A DNA stretch of 64,000 nucleotides, taken from NCBI GenBank assembly GCA_020847735.1, contig JADLBL010000020.1, forward strand, positions 381,632 through 445,631, in the 5' to 3' direction. This document shows, one piece after another, positions 36,514 to 45,142 of this stretch (positions are counted from its first letter, which is position 1; every line of letters begins with the position of its first letter). The notes under the pieces were generated by a model. The model was not told the origin of the DNA, searched no databases, and saw only the letters and a list, made by a program, of their open reading frames with translations. Both the position numbers and the translations under genes were made by a program. The stretch is from Candidatus Eisenbacteria bacterium. GTDB taxonomy: Bacteria; Eisenbacteria; RBG-16-71-46.

Positions 36514-37626
36514 ATGCCGGAGCGCGTCGTCGTCACCGTCGGCACCAAGAAGGGCGTGTTCGTCGCGGAGGCGGCGAAGAGCCGCGGCCGGTTCGAGCTG
36601 CGGGGTCCGTTCGGGCCCGGGGTCAGCGTCTACTCGACGCTGATCGACGATCGCGGCTCCACCCGGCTTTTCGCCTCGAGCTGCAATCCGTTCTTCGGAA
36701 TGAAGGTCCTGGTCTCGACGAACCTCGGCAAATCGTTCAAGGAGACGAAATCCGCGCCGGCGTTCCCCAAGGACGACGGCCGCGCGCTCGCCAACATCTG
36801 GGCGCTCGAACCGGGCGAGGACAGGAAGGAGCTGCTCGCCGGCGTCGAACCCGCGTCGCTCTTCCGCAGCGGGGACGGCGGCGATTCGTGGGAGATGGTC
36901 GAGGGCATCAGCAACCACGAGCATGCGCGCCAGTGGCATCCGGGCAATGGCGGCCTGTGCATGCACACGATCGTGCGCGACGGCAACCGCCTGCACCTCG
37001 GCATCTCGACCGGCGGGCACTACCTGAGCGAGGACGGCGGCGGCACCTTCCGCGCGGCGAACGACGGCGTCGGCGCCGGCTTCGTGCCCGATCCTTACCC
37101 CGAGTTCGGACAGTGCGTGCACAAGATCGTCGTCGCGAAAGGCGCGCCCGGGCGCATGTACATGCAGAACCACGGCGGCTGGAGCGAGTGGAACGGGCCC
37201 GGCGGACCTCGGCCCGACATCGGCGTGCTGCGCAGCGACGACCACGGCCACACCTGGCACTCGATCTCGAAGGGCCTTCCGACCGACTTCGGCTTCCCCG
37301 TCTCGGTGCACCCGCACGACCCCGACACGGTCTACGTCCTGCCGCTCGAGCCCATGACCCGCACCTGCCCCGGCGGCAGCCCGGGCGTGTGGCGAAGCGA
37401 GAACGGCGGCGGTTCGTGGAAGAAGTGCGCGAAGGGACTGCCCAGGAAGCAGAGCTACTTCACGGTCCTGCGCGACGGCATGGACATGGACGAGCACAAG
37501 AACCCCGCCCTCTACTTCGGCACGACCACCGGCCAGCTGTGGATCGGCCGCGACGGCGGGGACGAGTTCGAGTGCCTGTTCGACTCGCTGCCGCCGATCA
37601 ACTGCGTCAAGGTCGGCATCGTCTGA
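36514..37626 (+). CDS. Cytoplasmic BNR/WD40-like propeller protein paired with a MoaD-like protein
   Basis: The 370-residue protein has Asp-box repeats (RSGDGGDSWEM, LSEDGGGTFRA, RSDDHGHTWHS, RSENGGGSWKK) and no signal peptide, unlike the larger BNR protein at 28536. It is probably a six- to seven-bladed propeller in the cytoplasm. The start (MPERVVVTVGTKKGVFV) is 3 nt after the MoaD-like gene. I recall this MoaD-BNR neighbourhood from other high-GC genomes, but no function is established. The name exo-alpha-sialidase used for relatives is likely misleading. Confidence 0.85.
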   Translation: MPERVVVTVGTKKGVFVAEAAKSRGRFELRGPFGPGVSVYSTLIDDRGSTRLFASSCNPFFGMKVLVSTNLGKSFKETKSAPAFPKDDGRALANIWALEPGEDRKELLAGVEPASLFRSGDGGDSWEMVEGISNHEHARQWHPGNGGLCMHTIVRDGNRLHLGISTGGHYLSEDGGGTFRAANDGVGAGFVPDPYPEFGQCVHKIVVAKGAPGRMYMQNHGGWSEWNGPGGPRPDIGVLRSDDHGHTWHSISKGLPTDFGFPVSVHPHDPDTVYVLPLEPMTRTCPGGSPGVWRSENGGGSWKKCAKGLPRKQSYFTVLRDGMDMDEHKNPALYFGTTTGQLWIGRDGGDEFECLFDSLPPINCVKVGIV

Positions 37627-37757
37627 ACGCCGCCTGAGGCTCACGGCCCGGCGTCCGGGCGCGGCGAGGGCTCCTCGGAGCGCGCCGCGCCCGCTGGCGC
37701 CCCGCGGATGGCCCGGCCGCCTCGACCGCACGGCGGGCGCGTGAGAGCCTGCCGGCC

Positions 37758-38417
37758 ATGAACCTGTTCGCGATCCTCGGCCTGGGCCTGCTGCTCGGGC
37801 TGCGCCACGCCGCCGACGCCGATCACGTCGTCGCCGTCACCACGATCGCCGCGCGCGAGCGGCGCGTGCTGCCGGCGCTGTGGCTGGGCGTCGTGTGGGG
37901 CGCCGGCCACACGCTGACGCTGTTCGCCGTGGGCGCCGGCATCATCCTGTTCAACTGGGTCGTGCCGCCTCGCCTGGGATTGGCGCTCGAGTTCTGCGTC
38001 GCGCTCGCGCTCATCACCGTGGGGCTTCTGAACCTGGGCCGGCGCCGACGCGCCGATCCGGGTCTCGGCGATGCGGCCTCGCGTCCGCCGGCGCGGCGCG
38101 CGTTCGTGGTCGGACTGGTGCACGGACTGGCCGGCAGCGCGGCGGTGGCGCTGCTCGTGCTGGCCACGGTCCGCGATCCGCTGTGGGCGTGCGGCTACCT
38201 GCTGGTGTTCGGCGCCGGCACGCTGCTCGGCATGTCGCTCATCACGACCGGTTTCGCGCTCCCCGTCGCGACCGTCGCCCGGCGCTGGGGTGGAGCGGCG
38301 CGGCTCATCCACGTGGCGACGGGCGTCCTGTCGCTCGCGTTCGGGCTGTGGATGGCCTGGCAGATCGGTTTCGGCGACGGGCTGTTCCTCGCCACCCCGA
38401 AGTGGACGGCGCACTGA
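37758..38417 (+). CDS. Nickel/cobalt permease-like membrane protein (NiCoT/HupE-UreJ type)
   Basis: The 219-residue protein has about six membrane segments. LRHAADADHVVAV near residue 18 carries the His/Asp signature (HAxDADH) of nickel-cobalt transporters, and VGLVHGLAGSAAV holds a second conserved histidine. Relatives are called high-affinity nickel transport or urease accessory UreH-like proteins. No urease or hydrogenase gene is nearby. It appears to be a single-gene transcript. Confidence 0.85.
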   Translation: MNLFAILGLGLLLGLRHAADADHVVAVTTIAARERRVLPALWLGVVWGAGHTLTLFAVGAGIILFNWVVPPRLGLALEFCVALALITVGLLNLGRRRRADPGLGDAASRPPARRAFVVGLVHGLAGSAAVALLVLATVRDPLWACGYLLVFGAGTLLGMSLITTGFALPVATVARRWGGAARLIHVATGVLSLAFGLWMAWQIGFGDGLFLATPKWTAH

Positions 38418-38519
38418 GACTCGTCTTCGCGTGCGCGGACGGGTAGTCTCCGCGTGCCGGACAGCCCCCCCAACCCCGCGGTGGATGCCTCCCGCACGAA
38501 CAACGGTTCGGAGCCCGAG

Positions 38520-38783
38520 ATGACCGACAGCCCGGTTCGAGAGCTGCTCACCCAGCTGCATTCGACCCTCGAAAGCGGAAAGCCCGTCTCCGCCGCGGAC
38601 CGCGAGCTGCTTCGGCAGCTCGCCGCCGACATCCAGACGGCGCTCGAGCGCACGGCGGACGGCCGGCGTGAGTCGCTGGCGGACCGCCTGCGTTCCGCGA
38701 TCACGCGCTTCGAGGTCTCGCATCCCGATCTGACCGCGACCATGGCGCGCGCCGCCAGGACGCTCGGCGACATGGGCATCTGA
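38520..38783 (+). CDS. DUF4404 family small protein
   Basis: The 87-residue, mostly helical protein (LLTQLHSTLES, LLRQLAADIQTALER, FEVSHPDLTATMARAARTLGDMGI) matches the DUF4404 pattern, whose function is unknown. I chose the ATG at 38520, which follows GGAG closely. A GTG at 38454 sits 4 nt after a -10-like TAGTCT (38444-38449) and would add 22 disordered residues, so the longer form is possible if the message is leaderless. Confidence 0.75.
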   Translation: MTDSPVRELLTQLHSTLESGKPVSAADRELLRQLAADIQTALERTADGRRESLADRLRSAITRFEVSHPDLTATMARAARTLGDMGI

Positions 38784-38828
38784 GACGGCGGGAAAAACGA
38801 TGCGGACGCGTCGCGCCCGCACCGCGAT

Positions 38829-39764
38829 TCAGTTGCCGGCCGGTTCCCCGCCCGGCGGGTTCCCGTCCTTGATGAACGTGCCGCTGCGCAGTTCGGCCTG
38901 CGCCGTGCGGATTTCCTGCGCGGTGTTCATCACGATCGGTCCCCACCAGGCCACCGGCTCCTCGAGCGGCCGGCCCGAGCAGAGCAGGAAGCGGATGCCG
39001 TGCTCGCCGGCGCGCACCACGACCTCGTCGCCGGGGCCGAACATCACGAGCGAACGATTGCCGGCCTTGTGCCGGACCAGCGTCTCCACCGGTCCGCCGG
39101 CGTCGGTCAGGACACCCATCGGCTCCGAAGCGTCCCGGAACTCGCCGTCGCCTTCGAAGACGTACGCGAACGCGTTCCGCCGCGTGTCGATGGGCAGAGT
39201 CTTGCGCCGGCCCGGCGGCACCCAGACGTCCAGGTACTGCGGATCGGCCGCGATGCCCTCGACCGGGCCCCGCTTGCCCCAGAAATCGCCGATGATGACG
39301 CGCACCCGCGTGCCGTCGTCGTCCGTCACCTCGGCGACGTCCTTCGACGGCACGTCCTGGTAGCGCGGCGCGGTCATCTTGAGGTTCGAGGGCAGATTCG
39401 CCCACAACTGGAAGCCGTGCATGCGCCCGTTCGTGTCGCCCTGCGGCATCTCCTGGTGCAGGATGCCGCGCCCGGCGGTCATCCACTGGACATCGCCGGC
39501 TCCGAGGGCGCCCGCGTTGCCGAGGCTGTCCGCGTGCGTGACGGTCCCCGACAGCACGTAGGTGATCGTCTCGATGCCCCGGTGCGGGTGCCACGGGAAG
39601 CCGGCGATGTAGTCCACCGGGCGCTCGTTGCGGAAATCGTCGAAGAGCAGGAACGGGTCCGTCTGGTCGGTATCGCCGAAGCCGAACGCACGGCGCAGCT
39701 TCACGCCGGCGCCTTCCAGGGTCGGCTGGGACTCCAGGATCCTGCGGACGGGACGAATGGACAT
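38829..39764 (-). CDS. Pirin family protein (cupin)
   Basis: The 311-residue bicupin has the metal ligands of pirin: H59 and H61 (HPHRGIETITYV), H103 and E105 (GILHQEMP). Bacterial pirins have quercetin 2,3-dioxygenase activity in some cases and may act as redox-linked regulators in others. The C-terminal cupin (about 180-290) lacks the metal motif, as usual. It converges on the DUF4404 gene. It lies downstream of the GlpT-like gene on the same strand with a 95-nt gap. Confidence 0.93.
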   Translation of the reverse strand: MSIRPVRRILESQPTLEGAGVKLRRAFGFGDTDQTDPFLLFDDFRNERPVDYIAGFPWHPHRGIETITYVLSGTVTHADSLGNAGALGAGDVQWMTAGRGILHQEMPQGDTNGRMHGFQLWANLPSNLKMTAPRYQDVPSKDVAEVTDDDGTRVRVIIGDFWGKRGPVEGIAADPQYLDVWVPPGRRKTLPIDTRRNAFAYVFEGDGEFRDASEPMGVLTDAGGPVETLVRHKAGNRSLVMFGPGDEVVVRAGEHGIRFLLCSGRPLEEPVAWWGPIVMNTAQEIRTAQAELRSGTFIKDGNPPGGEPAGN

Positions 39765-39859
39765 GACCGCTCCTGACGTTCGGGGTGCGCTTCCGCTCCT
39801 GCCTGACGCCGGCTCAGATGCCGCGAGGCCCCGGCAGGAGCGCAAGGATTCGTCAGGGG

Positions 39860-41167
39860 CTAGTGCGCCGCGGCTTTCGGGTTCGGCCGCGCGTTCCACA
39901 GGAACAGCATGAGCACCCCGCCCAGGGCGGCGAAGCCGATCATGCTCGAGCCCCACGCGTGCCAGCCGAAGCGGTCGAGCAGCGTCCCCATGCCCCAGCC
40001 GACGAACGACTGCCCGACGTACTGCATGCCGTCGAACATGCCGGCCGCGGTGGCGGCGGCCCGCTTGCCGCCGAAGTCCATCGAAGCGGTGCCCGAGAGC
40101 ATCGAGTGCACCATCGAGATGGCCATCGAGTTGACCATGAACGCGGCGATGACGGCGCCCATGCTCGGCGCCTTCCAGACGACGAACAGGCAGACGACCT
40201 GGAGCAGGTAGCCGATGAACGCGACCGGCGGGCGGCGGTGCTGGAACAGCTTGTCGGACGCGAAGCCGGCGACGAACGCGCCGAGGATTCCGCACGCGAC
40301 GATGGCGAGCGCGTTCTTCTGGAAGATCGGGTCGCTCAGCTTGAGGTGCTGGACCTCCTGCATGTAGCGCGGGAACCACTGCTCGAAGCCGCCGCGCACG
40401 AGACCCGTGCAGAACTCGGCGACCGCGATCGTGATGGCGATGGGGTTCGTGAACACCTTGCGGGCCACGTAGGCGAAGGTGATCTTCTCGGTGTCGCCGC
40501 TGGTCGCGTCCTGCGGATCGAACGGCCCAAGGCCGGCGTCCGCGGGCGTGTCCCGCACGACCAGGAACGTCAGGATCACCATGACGAGGACGATCGCGGC
40601 GGGGATGAAGAACATCCACTGCCAGGGCAGCGCGGCCACGAACGGCGCGGCCAGCAGCAGGAAGACGAGGAAGCGCCCGCTCTGGATCATCGAGCCGAAG
40701 ATGGCGCTGAAGACCCCGCGCTCGCTGACGTGGAACCAGCCGCTGTTGACCTTGATGAGCGCGAGCGCGCTGTACGACTGGAAGTACATGTTCAGCGTCC
40801 ACACCGTGGCGAGGAAGCCGAGCAGCAGCGGGCCCGTGCCGAGCACGCCGAGGTACGCGCCGAGACCGAAGATGGTGTTGAAGACGAACGCGCCGCTCGC
40901 GCCGATCAGCATCGCCCTGCGGCCGCCGAAGCGATCGGCGATCGGGCCGTTGAAGAGCGCCGAGATGCCGTACAGGAGGGTCGCGGTCGAGATGATCAGG
41001 CCGACCTGCGACTTGTCCCAGCCGTAGGCGTCCGACAGCGCCTTGTTCGCGAGCGGAAAGTTGTACCGGGCCATGTACATGGCCGCGTAGGTGAGGCCCA
41101 GCACCAGCCAGTTCTGGGTGCGGCGCTGCAGGAAGGGGCGCGAGTGATTCAGGGGCGTTTCCGGCAT
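39860..41167 (-). CDS. MFS organophosphate:phosphate antiporter-like transporter (GlpT/UhpT family)
   Basis: The 435-residue protein has 12 predicted helices. YAAMYMARYNFPLANKALSD near the N-terminus and a following GPIADRFGGRR motif are typical of the OPA family that exchanges glycerol-3-phosphate or hexose phosphates for phosphate. The substrate is uncertain. AAGGAGAGG precedes the ATG at 41167 by 8 nt, and a promoter-like pair lies at 41245-41216. No glp genes are adjacent. Confidence 0.88.
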   Translation of the reverse strand: MPETPLNHSRPFLQRRTQNWLVLGLTYAAMYMARYNFPLANKALSDAYGWDKSQVGLIISTATLLYGISALFNGPIADRFGGRRAMLIGASGAFVFNTIFGLGAYLGVLGTGPLLLGFLATVWTLNMYFQSYSALALIKVNSGWFHVSERGVFSAIFGSMIQSGRFLVFLLLAAPFVAALPWQWMFFIPAAIVLVMVILTFLVVRDTPADAGLGPFDPQDATSGDTEKITFAYVARKVFTNPIAITIAVAEFCTGLVRGGFEQWFPRYMQEVQHLKLSDPIFQKNALAIVACGILGAFVAGFASDKLFQHRRPPVAFIGYLLQVVCLFVVWKAPSMGAVIAAFMVNSMAISMVHSMLSGTASMDFGGKRAAATAAGMFDGMQYVGQSFVGWGMGTLLDRFGWHAWGSSMIGFAALGGVLMLFLWNARPNPKAAAH

Positions 41168-41215
41168 GCGACGGTCCTCTCCTTGGGCGGGGTGCGGACG
41201 GCTGCGCGAAGGACG

Positions 41216-41245
41216 CATGTAAGCCGCGCACGGCGGACCGGTCAA
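41216..41245 (-). promoter_or_regulatory. Promoter of the GlpT-like transporter gene
   Basis: Minus strand TTGACC (41245-41240) and TACATG (41221-41216) with an 18-nt spacer. About 42 nt of leader, including AAGGAGAGG, remain before the ATG. Confidence 0.5.
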
Positions 41246-41279
41246 GCCGCGCCCTTGCCGTGGCCGCCCTGTGTCCCCG

Positions 41280-41305
41280 CGGGCCGGCGCCGGACGGACG
41301 GCCCG
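41280..41305 (-). terminator. Hairpin after the LytTR regulator gene
   Basis: CGGGCCG (41280-41286) pairs with CGGCCCG (41299-41305) around a 12-nt loop, starting 16 nt beyond the regulator stop codon. No T-tract. It probably ends the four-gene kinase-receptor transcript. Confidence 0.4.
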
Positions 41306-41320
41306 CCCGGGCGCGCCGCC

Positions 41321-42094
41321 TCACGCCCCGAGGCGGGCCTTGAGCTGGCGCGCCCGCGCCCGGGAGACGGGGACCTCGGTGCGCGCCTCGTCGTTCAGTT
41401 GCAGCCGCCAGGTGCCGGCGAACCCCGGCCGCAGCGCGGCCGCGCGGTCGAGGTTGGCGATGGCGCCCCGGTGCACGCGCACGAAACGCGCCGGGTCGAG
41501 CCGGCGCTCGAGCTCGTCGAGCGTGAAGTTCACGTAGTGCCTCGCGCCCGCGGTCGCCGCGAAGACGAGCTTGTCCTCGGCGCCGAACCACAGGACGTCC
41601 TCGGCCCTGACGATCAGCTGCCGGGTGCCGAGCCGCACGGTGAAACGGTCGAGCCAGCGGTCGGCGCGACCGCCCGGGCCCACGGCGGCGAGCAGTTCCT
41701 CGAGCCGGCGCGAGAGCTCGGCGGGCTGCGCCAGCCCGCGGCGCGCGCGCGCGAGCGCCGCGGCGAGCCGCTCGGCGCGGAACGGCTTGAGCAGGTAGTC
41801 CACCGCGTTCTCCTCGAACGCGCGCACCGCGTACTGATCGTAGGCGGTGACGAACACGATCGCGGGACGCGCCTCGAGCCGGGCGAGCAGGGCGAAGCCG
41901 TCCTCGCCAGGCATCTGCACGTCCAGCAGCACGAGGTCGGGACGCACCGCCTCGATCACGCGTTCGGCTTCGGGCACCGAACCGGCCTCGCCGACCACGA
42001 CCGTGCCGCCGATCTCGCCGAGCATGCGGCGGGCGCGGGCGCGGGCGAGGGGCTCGTCGTCCACGAGCACGACCTTCAGCGGGGCATCGCTCAT
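41321..42094 (-). CDS. LytTR-type response regulator
   Basis: The 257-residue protein has a receiver domain with the acidic pocket D12/D13, phospho-acceptor D58 (VLLDVQMPG) and conserved K near 108 (YLLKPF). A LytTR DNA-binding domain follows (about 150-255; FVRVHRGAIANLDR). It is the last gene of a unit that begins with a LytS-like kinase at 46272, the expected cognate partner. Only 10 nt separate it from the TonB-receptor stop, so signalling and receptor expression are linked. Confidence 0.94.
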   Translation of the reverse strand: MSDAPLKVVLVDDEPLARARARRMLGEIGGTVVVGEAGSVPEAERVIEAVRPDLVLLDVQMPGEDGFALLARLEARPAIVFVTAYDQYAVRAFEENAVDYLLKPFRAERLAAALARARRGLAQPAELSRRLEELLAAVGPGGRADRWLDRFTVRLGTRQLIVRAEDVLWFGAEDKLVFAATAGARHYVNFTLDELERRLDPARFVRVHRGAIANLDRAAALRPGFAGTWRLQLNDEARTEVPVSRARARQLKARLGA

Positions 42095-42104
42095 GCGGCG
42101 CGTT

Positions 42105-44324
42105 CTACCACGTCAGCGAGACGCCCGCCACGATCAGCCGGCGCGAGAAGTAGGACTCGGTGGCGACGCGGTGCGAGTAGTCGGCGTCGTAGGTCCACTC
42201 GAGCACGTTCTTCGTGTCGAGAACGTTCATGCATTCCGCGTAGAAAACGCACACGCCGCTCGGCGGCAGGCCGCCGGCGCGCGGCAGCGAGAACAGCCGC
42301 GTCAGGCGCAGGTCGAGCCGGTTGTAGGCCGGCATCTCGCCCGAGCCATGCTCGCCGTAGACGGGATGCCAGATCGCGCGGCCCGGGTCCCAGGTCGCGC
42401 CGACGACCGGCGTGTAGGGCCGGCCGCTCGAGTACGACCAGCGCGCGCCGTACATCCAGCGAATGGACTGCTGCCACTGCCCGACCAGCGTGAGCGAGTG
42501 GCGCACCGAACTCGCCGAGCGCACCTCGTACGGGTCGTCGTCCACGCGCCGGCGCGCGTCGAGCAGGCCGTACGACACCCAGCCGTTCAGCGACTGCCAG
42601 TTGCCCTGCGCGAACACGTCCAGCCCGCGGGCGAAGCCGGTGCCGGCGGCGCGGAACCAGGTGAGGGAGTCGGTGATCGGCAGCCCGCGGTATCGCTTGT
42701 GATAGGCCTCGAGCCGCACGTTGCCGAAATCCGACTTCCACTCGTAACCGGCGATGGCGTGGTCGGCGTAGGCGTCGCTCAGGTCCGGGTTGCCGTGTCG
42801 CGGGTCGAGCCTCGTCGGGTCGGGCAGCTGGTGGTAGCGGCCGCCCGCGAAGCGCACCGTCTGGTGTTCGTCCACGCGCCAGGCGAGCGCGCCGCGCGGG
42901 TCCACGACCCACTCGCCGGTCCGGGCCGCGCCGTCCACGCGTGCGCCCAGCGTCGCGTACAGCGGGCCCCACAGGCGCAGCTTGTCCTCGGCGTAGATTC
43001 CCGGCTGGCGTCGGCGCGTGCCGTAGGCGTATTCGCGCGTCGGCGCGCCCGCGCCGAGATCGGTGCTGTCGGCGGCCTGGTGACCCGAGAGCTCCGCGCC
43101 ACGATCGCGCCACGCCGCGCCGAAGGACAGCTCGTGTCGGGACGAGACGGGCCACACGAAGTCGGCCTGCGCCTGCGTCGAGCGCTCGCTGCGCCGGCCG
43201 CCGAACGCCGAGTAGCCCCAATCGTCCGCGTAGCGCTGCGTCGTCACGTTCGCGCGCACCGCGACCTTGCCGCGGATCGCGTCGTGCAGGGTCAAAGCCG
43301 CGAAATGGTTCGCGGCGTCCGAGGAGTACAGGCCGCGGACGTTGAGCGCCGACGAATAGACGCCGATGCGGTCGGTCGAGACGATGTCGAAGAGCGACAG
43401 CTTGCCGCTTCCCGAATAGCGCCACAGGAGCTTGGCGACGCCGTTGAAGCTGTTCGGGACCGACTCGTAGTCCTCCGGCGAGCCGTAGAGGCGGAAGAGC
43501 ACCGGCAGCAGGCTCTGGTTGACGCTGACGAGCGCCGAGACCTTGTCCGGCACGAGCGCCCACGTCGCCGAGCCGCCCGCGCCCGCGAAATTGCCGCCGA
43601 CGCTCACGGTGCGCAGGTTCATCGGGTCCTGCGTCTCGATGTCGAGCACGCCGCTCATGGCGCCGCCGTACTTCGCGGTGAATCCGCCGCTCGAGAAGAA
43701 CGCGCTCTTGAGCATGTAGGCGTCGAGAATCCCGAACAGCCCGCCCGAGGCGCCTTCGTAGTGGTACGGGTGCCCGATCTCGGCGCCGTCCACGCGGATC
43801 ACGGTCTCGGAGGGGTCGCCGCCGCGCACGTACAGCGCCGCGCCTTCGGTCGGAGCGTTGATGCCCGGAAGCGCGCGCAGCGACTGGAAGATGTCGGCCG
43901 CGCCGCCCGGGGTCATGTACACGTCCATGCGGCGGACGACGGCGCCCTCGCTCCTGCCGGCCTTGCCGAACGACGACGCCGAGACGTTGACCTCGGCGAC
44001 GGGCACCGGCTCGAGGTCCAGCGTGACCCGCAGCGGCGCGTTCACGGCCCCGACGGTGACCGACAGCCGTGCCGCCGAATAGCCGATCTGGGCGATGACC
44101 AGCGCGGCGGGTCCCTCGGGCAGCTCCAGGGTGAAGCGTCCCCCGGCGTCGGTCACGGCACCACGCTTGAGCGCCGGGACGGTGACGTTCGCGAACTCGA
44201 CCGGCTGACCCTTGTGGTCCAGGACCGTGCCGCTGATCGTCGCCGCGAGCGCGCCCGGCGCCGCAAGGACGAGCGCGAGCAGGACGGGCGCGAATCGCGC
44301 GAGTGCCGGCAGGCGACCGTTCAC
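42105..44324 (-). CDS. TonB-dependent outer-membrane receptor with N-terminal regulatory-like domain
   Basis: The 739-residue protein has a signal peptide (to about residue 24) and a carboxypeptidase-regulatory-like beta domain (about 26-110). The plug domain (about 130-230; LRALPGINAPTEGAALYVRG, DGAEIGHPYHY) and a 22-strand-type barrel ending in an aromatic-rich ILV..VSLTW C-terminus follow. The substrate is unknown. The GTG start overlaps the stop of the TPR gene (GTGA). Its position between a kinase and its regulator suggests that the receptor is part of, or is controlled by, the same signalling circuit. Confidence 0.92.
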   Translation of the reverse strand: MNGRLPALARFAPVLLALVLAAPGALAATISGTVLDHKGQPVEFANVTVPALKRGAVTDAGGRFTLELPEGPAALVIAQIGYSAARLSVTVGAVNAPLRVTLDLEPVPVAEVNVSASSFGKAGRSEGAVVRRMDVYMTPGGAADIFQSLRALPGINAPTEGAALYVRGGDPSETVIRVDGAEIGHPYHYEGASGGLFGILDAYMLKSAFFSSGGFTAKYGGAMSGVLDIETQDPMNLRTVSVGGNFAGAGGSATWALVPDKVSALVSVNQSLLPVLFRLYGSPEDYESVPNSFNGVAKLLWRYSGSGKLSLFDIVSTDRIGVYSSALNVRGLYSSDAANHFAALTLHDAIRGKVAVRANVTTQRYADDWGYSAFGGRRSERSTQAQADFVWPVSSRHELSFGAAWRDRGAELSGHQAADSTDLGAGAPTREYAYGTRRRQPGIYAEDKLRLWGPLYATLGARVDGAARTGEWVVDPRGALAWRVDEHQTVRFAGGRYHQLPDPTRLDPRHGNPDLSDAYADHAIAGYEWKSDFGNVRLEAYHKRYRGLPITDSLTWFRAAGTGFARGLDVFAQGNWQSLNGWVSYGLLDARRRVDDDPYEVRSASSVRHSLTLVGQWQQSIRWMYGARWSYSSGRPYTPVVGATWDPGRAIWHPVYGEHGSGEMPAYNRLDLRLTRLFSLPRAGGLPPSGVCVFYAECMNVLDTKNVLEWTYDADYSHRVATESYFSRRLIVAGVSLTW

Positions 44325-45142
44325 TTCGCGTCTCGGGCGGGAGCGCCCTTCGCGGCCAGCTCCTTTTCGGCTCCGGGCAGCAGCACGTACCTGGTCCAGG
44401 CGTGGCCGGGATTCCGCGCGAGCACCTCGCGGAAGCGCGCGCGCGCCGCCGACCAGTCGCCGAGCCGCGACGCGCAGATGCCGCTCCACACGAGCACGTC
44501 GTCCCGCCCCCAGTCGATCGAAGTGCTGTCGCCTTCCGCGGGCGGTGCCGCGGCGGCCGCCGCCACGGCGCGCTCGAGGATCGGCCGGGCGGCCTGCGGC
44601 CCGCCGCCGACTTCCTTCGGCTTGTACAGCGTGCCCAGGCCCTTGAGCAGCAGCACGCGCGGGTTGTCGGGTTCGAGTCCCATGGCCCGTCCGTACCCTT
44701 CCTCCATCTCGGCGCCCAGCGCCATTCCGGCCTGCGGGCTCAGGAAGCGGAACGCCAGGCCCTGCAGGCCGGCGCGCAGCGCGACCGCGTCGGCGAACCT
44801 CGGGCGCGCCGCGATCGCGCGATCGCACGCCGCGATGCCCTCCTTGCAGAGCTGCCTTGCCGCCGCGCTCTCGCTGTCGGGCAGTACCGGGACGAGCCGC
44901 CAGTCGGCGAGCGCCAGCCAGTAGGCGAGCTCAGGTGAAGCGGGGTCGCCGGCGCGCAGCAGCGCGAACGCGTCCCTCGCCTGGCGCAGCCCGGGAGCGC
45001 TGCCTTCCGAGACGGCGGCCGCGAGCTGACGGCGGGCCGCGGCGAGCCCGGCCGCGTCGGCGTGCGCCTTCGCGTCGGCGAAAGCGGGCAAGGGCGCGAG
45101 CAGCGCGGCGGTCACGAGCATCGGCAGCAGGTTCATGCGCAT
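44321..45142 (-). CDS. Exported TPR-like protein
   Basis: The 273-residue protein has a signal peptide (MRMNLLPMLVTAALLAPLPAF, cleavage near ADA) and then helical repeats of TPR/Sel1 character (AYWLALADWR, ACDRAIAARPRFADAVALRAG, YGRAMGLEPDNPRVLLLKGL, ARFREVLARNPGHAWTRYV). It is probably periplasmic and may scaffold protein contacts with the receptor encoded next. GGAG lies 8 nt before the ATG at 45142. A second ATG at 45136 overlaps the kinase stop exactly (ATGA) and would remove two residues. Confidence 0.85.
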   Translation of the reverse strand: MRMNLLPMLVTAALLAPLPAFADAKAHADAAGLAAARRQLAAAVSEGSAPGLRQARDAFALLRAGDPASPELAYWLALADWRLVPVLPDSESAAARQLCKEGIAACDRAIAARPRFADAVALRAGLQGLAFRFLSPQAGMALGAEMEEGYGRAMGLEPDNPRVLLLKGLGTLYKPKEVGGGPQAARPILERAVAAAAAAPPAEGDSTSIDWGRDDVLVWSGICASRLGDWSAARARFREVLARNPGHAWTRYVLLPGAEKELAAKGAPARDAK

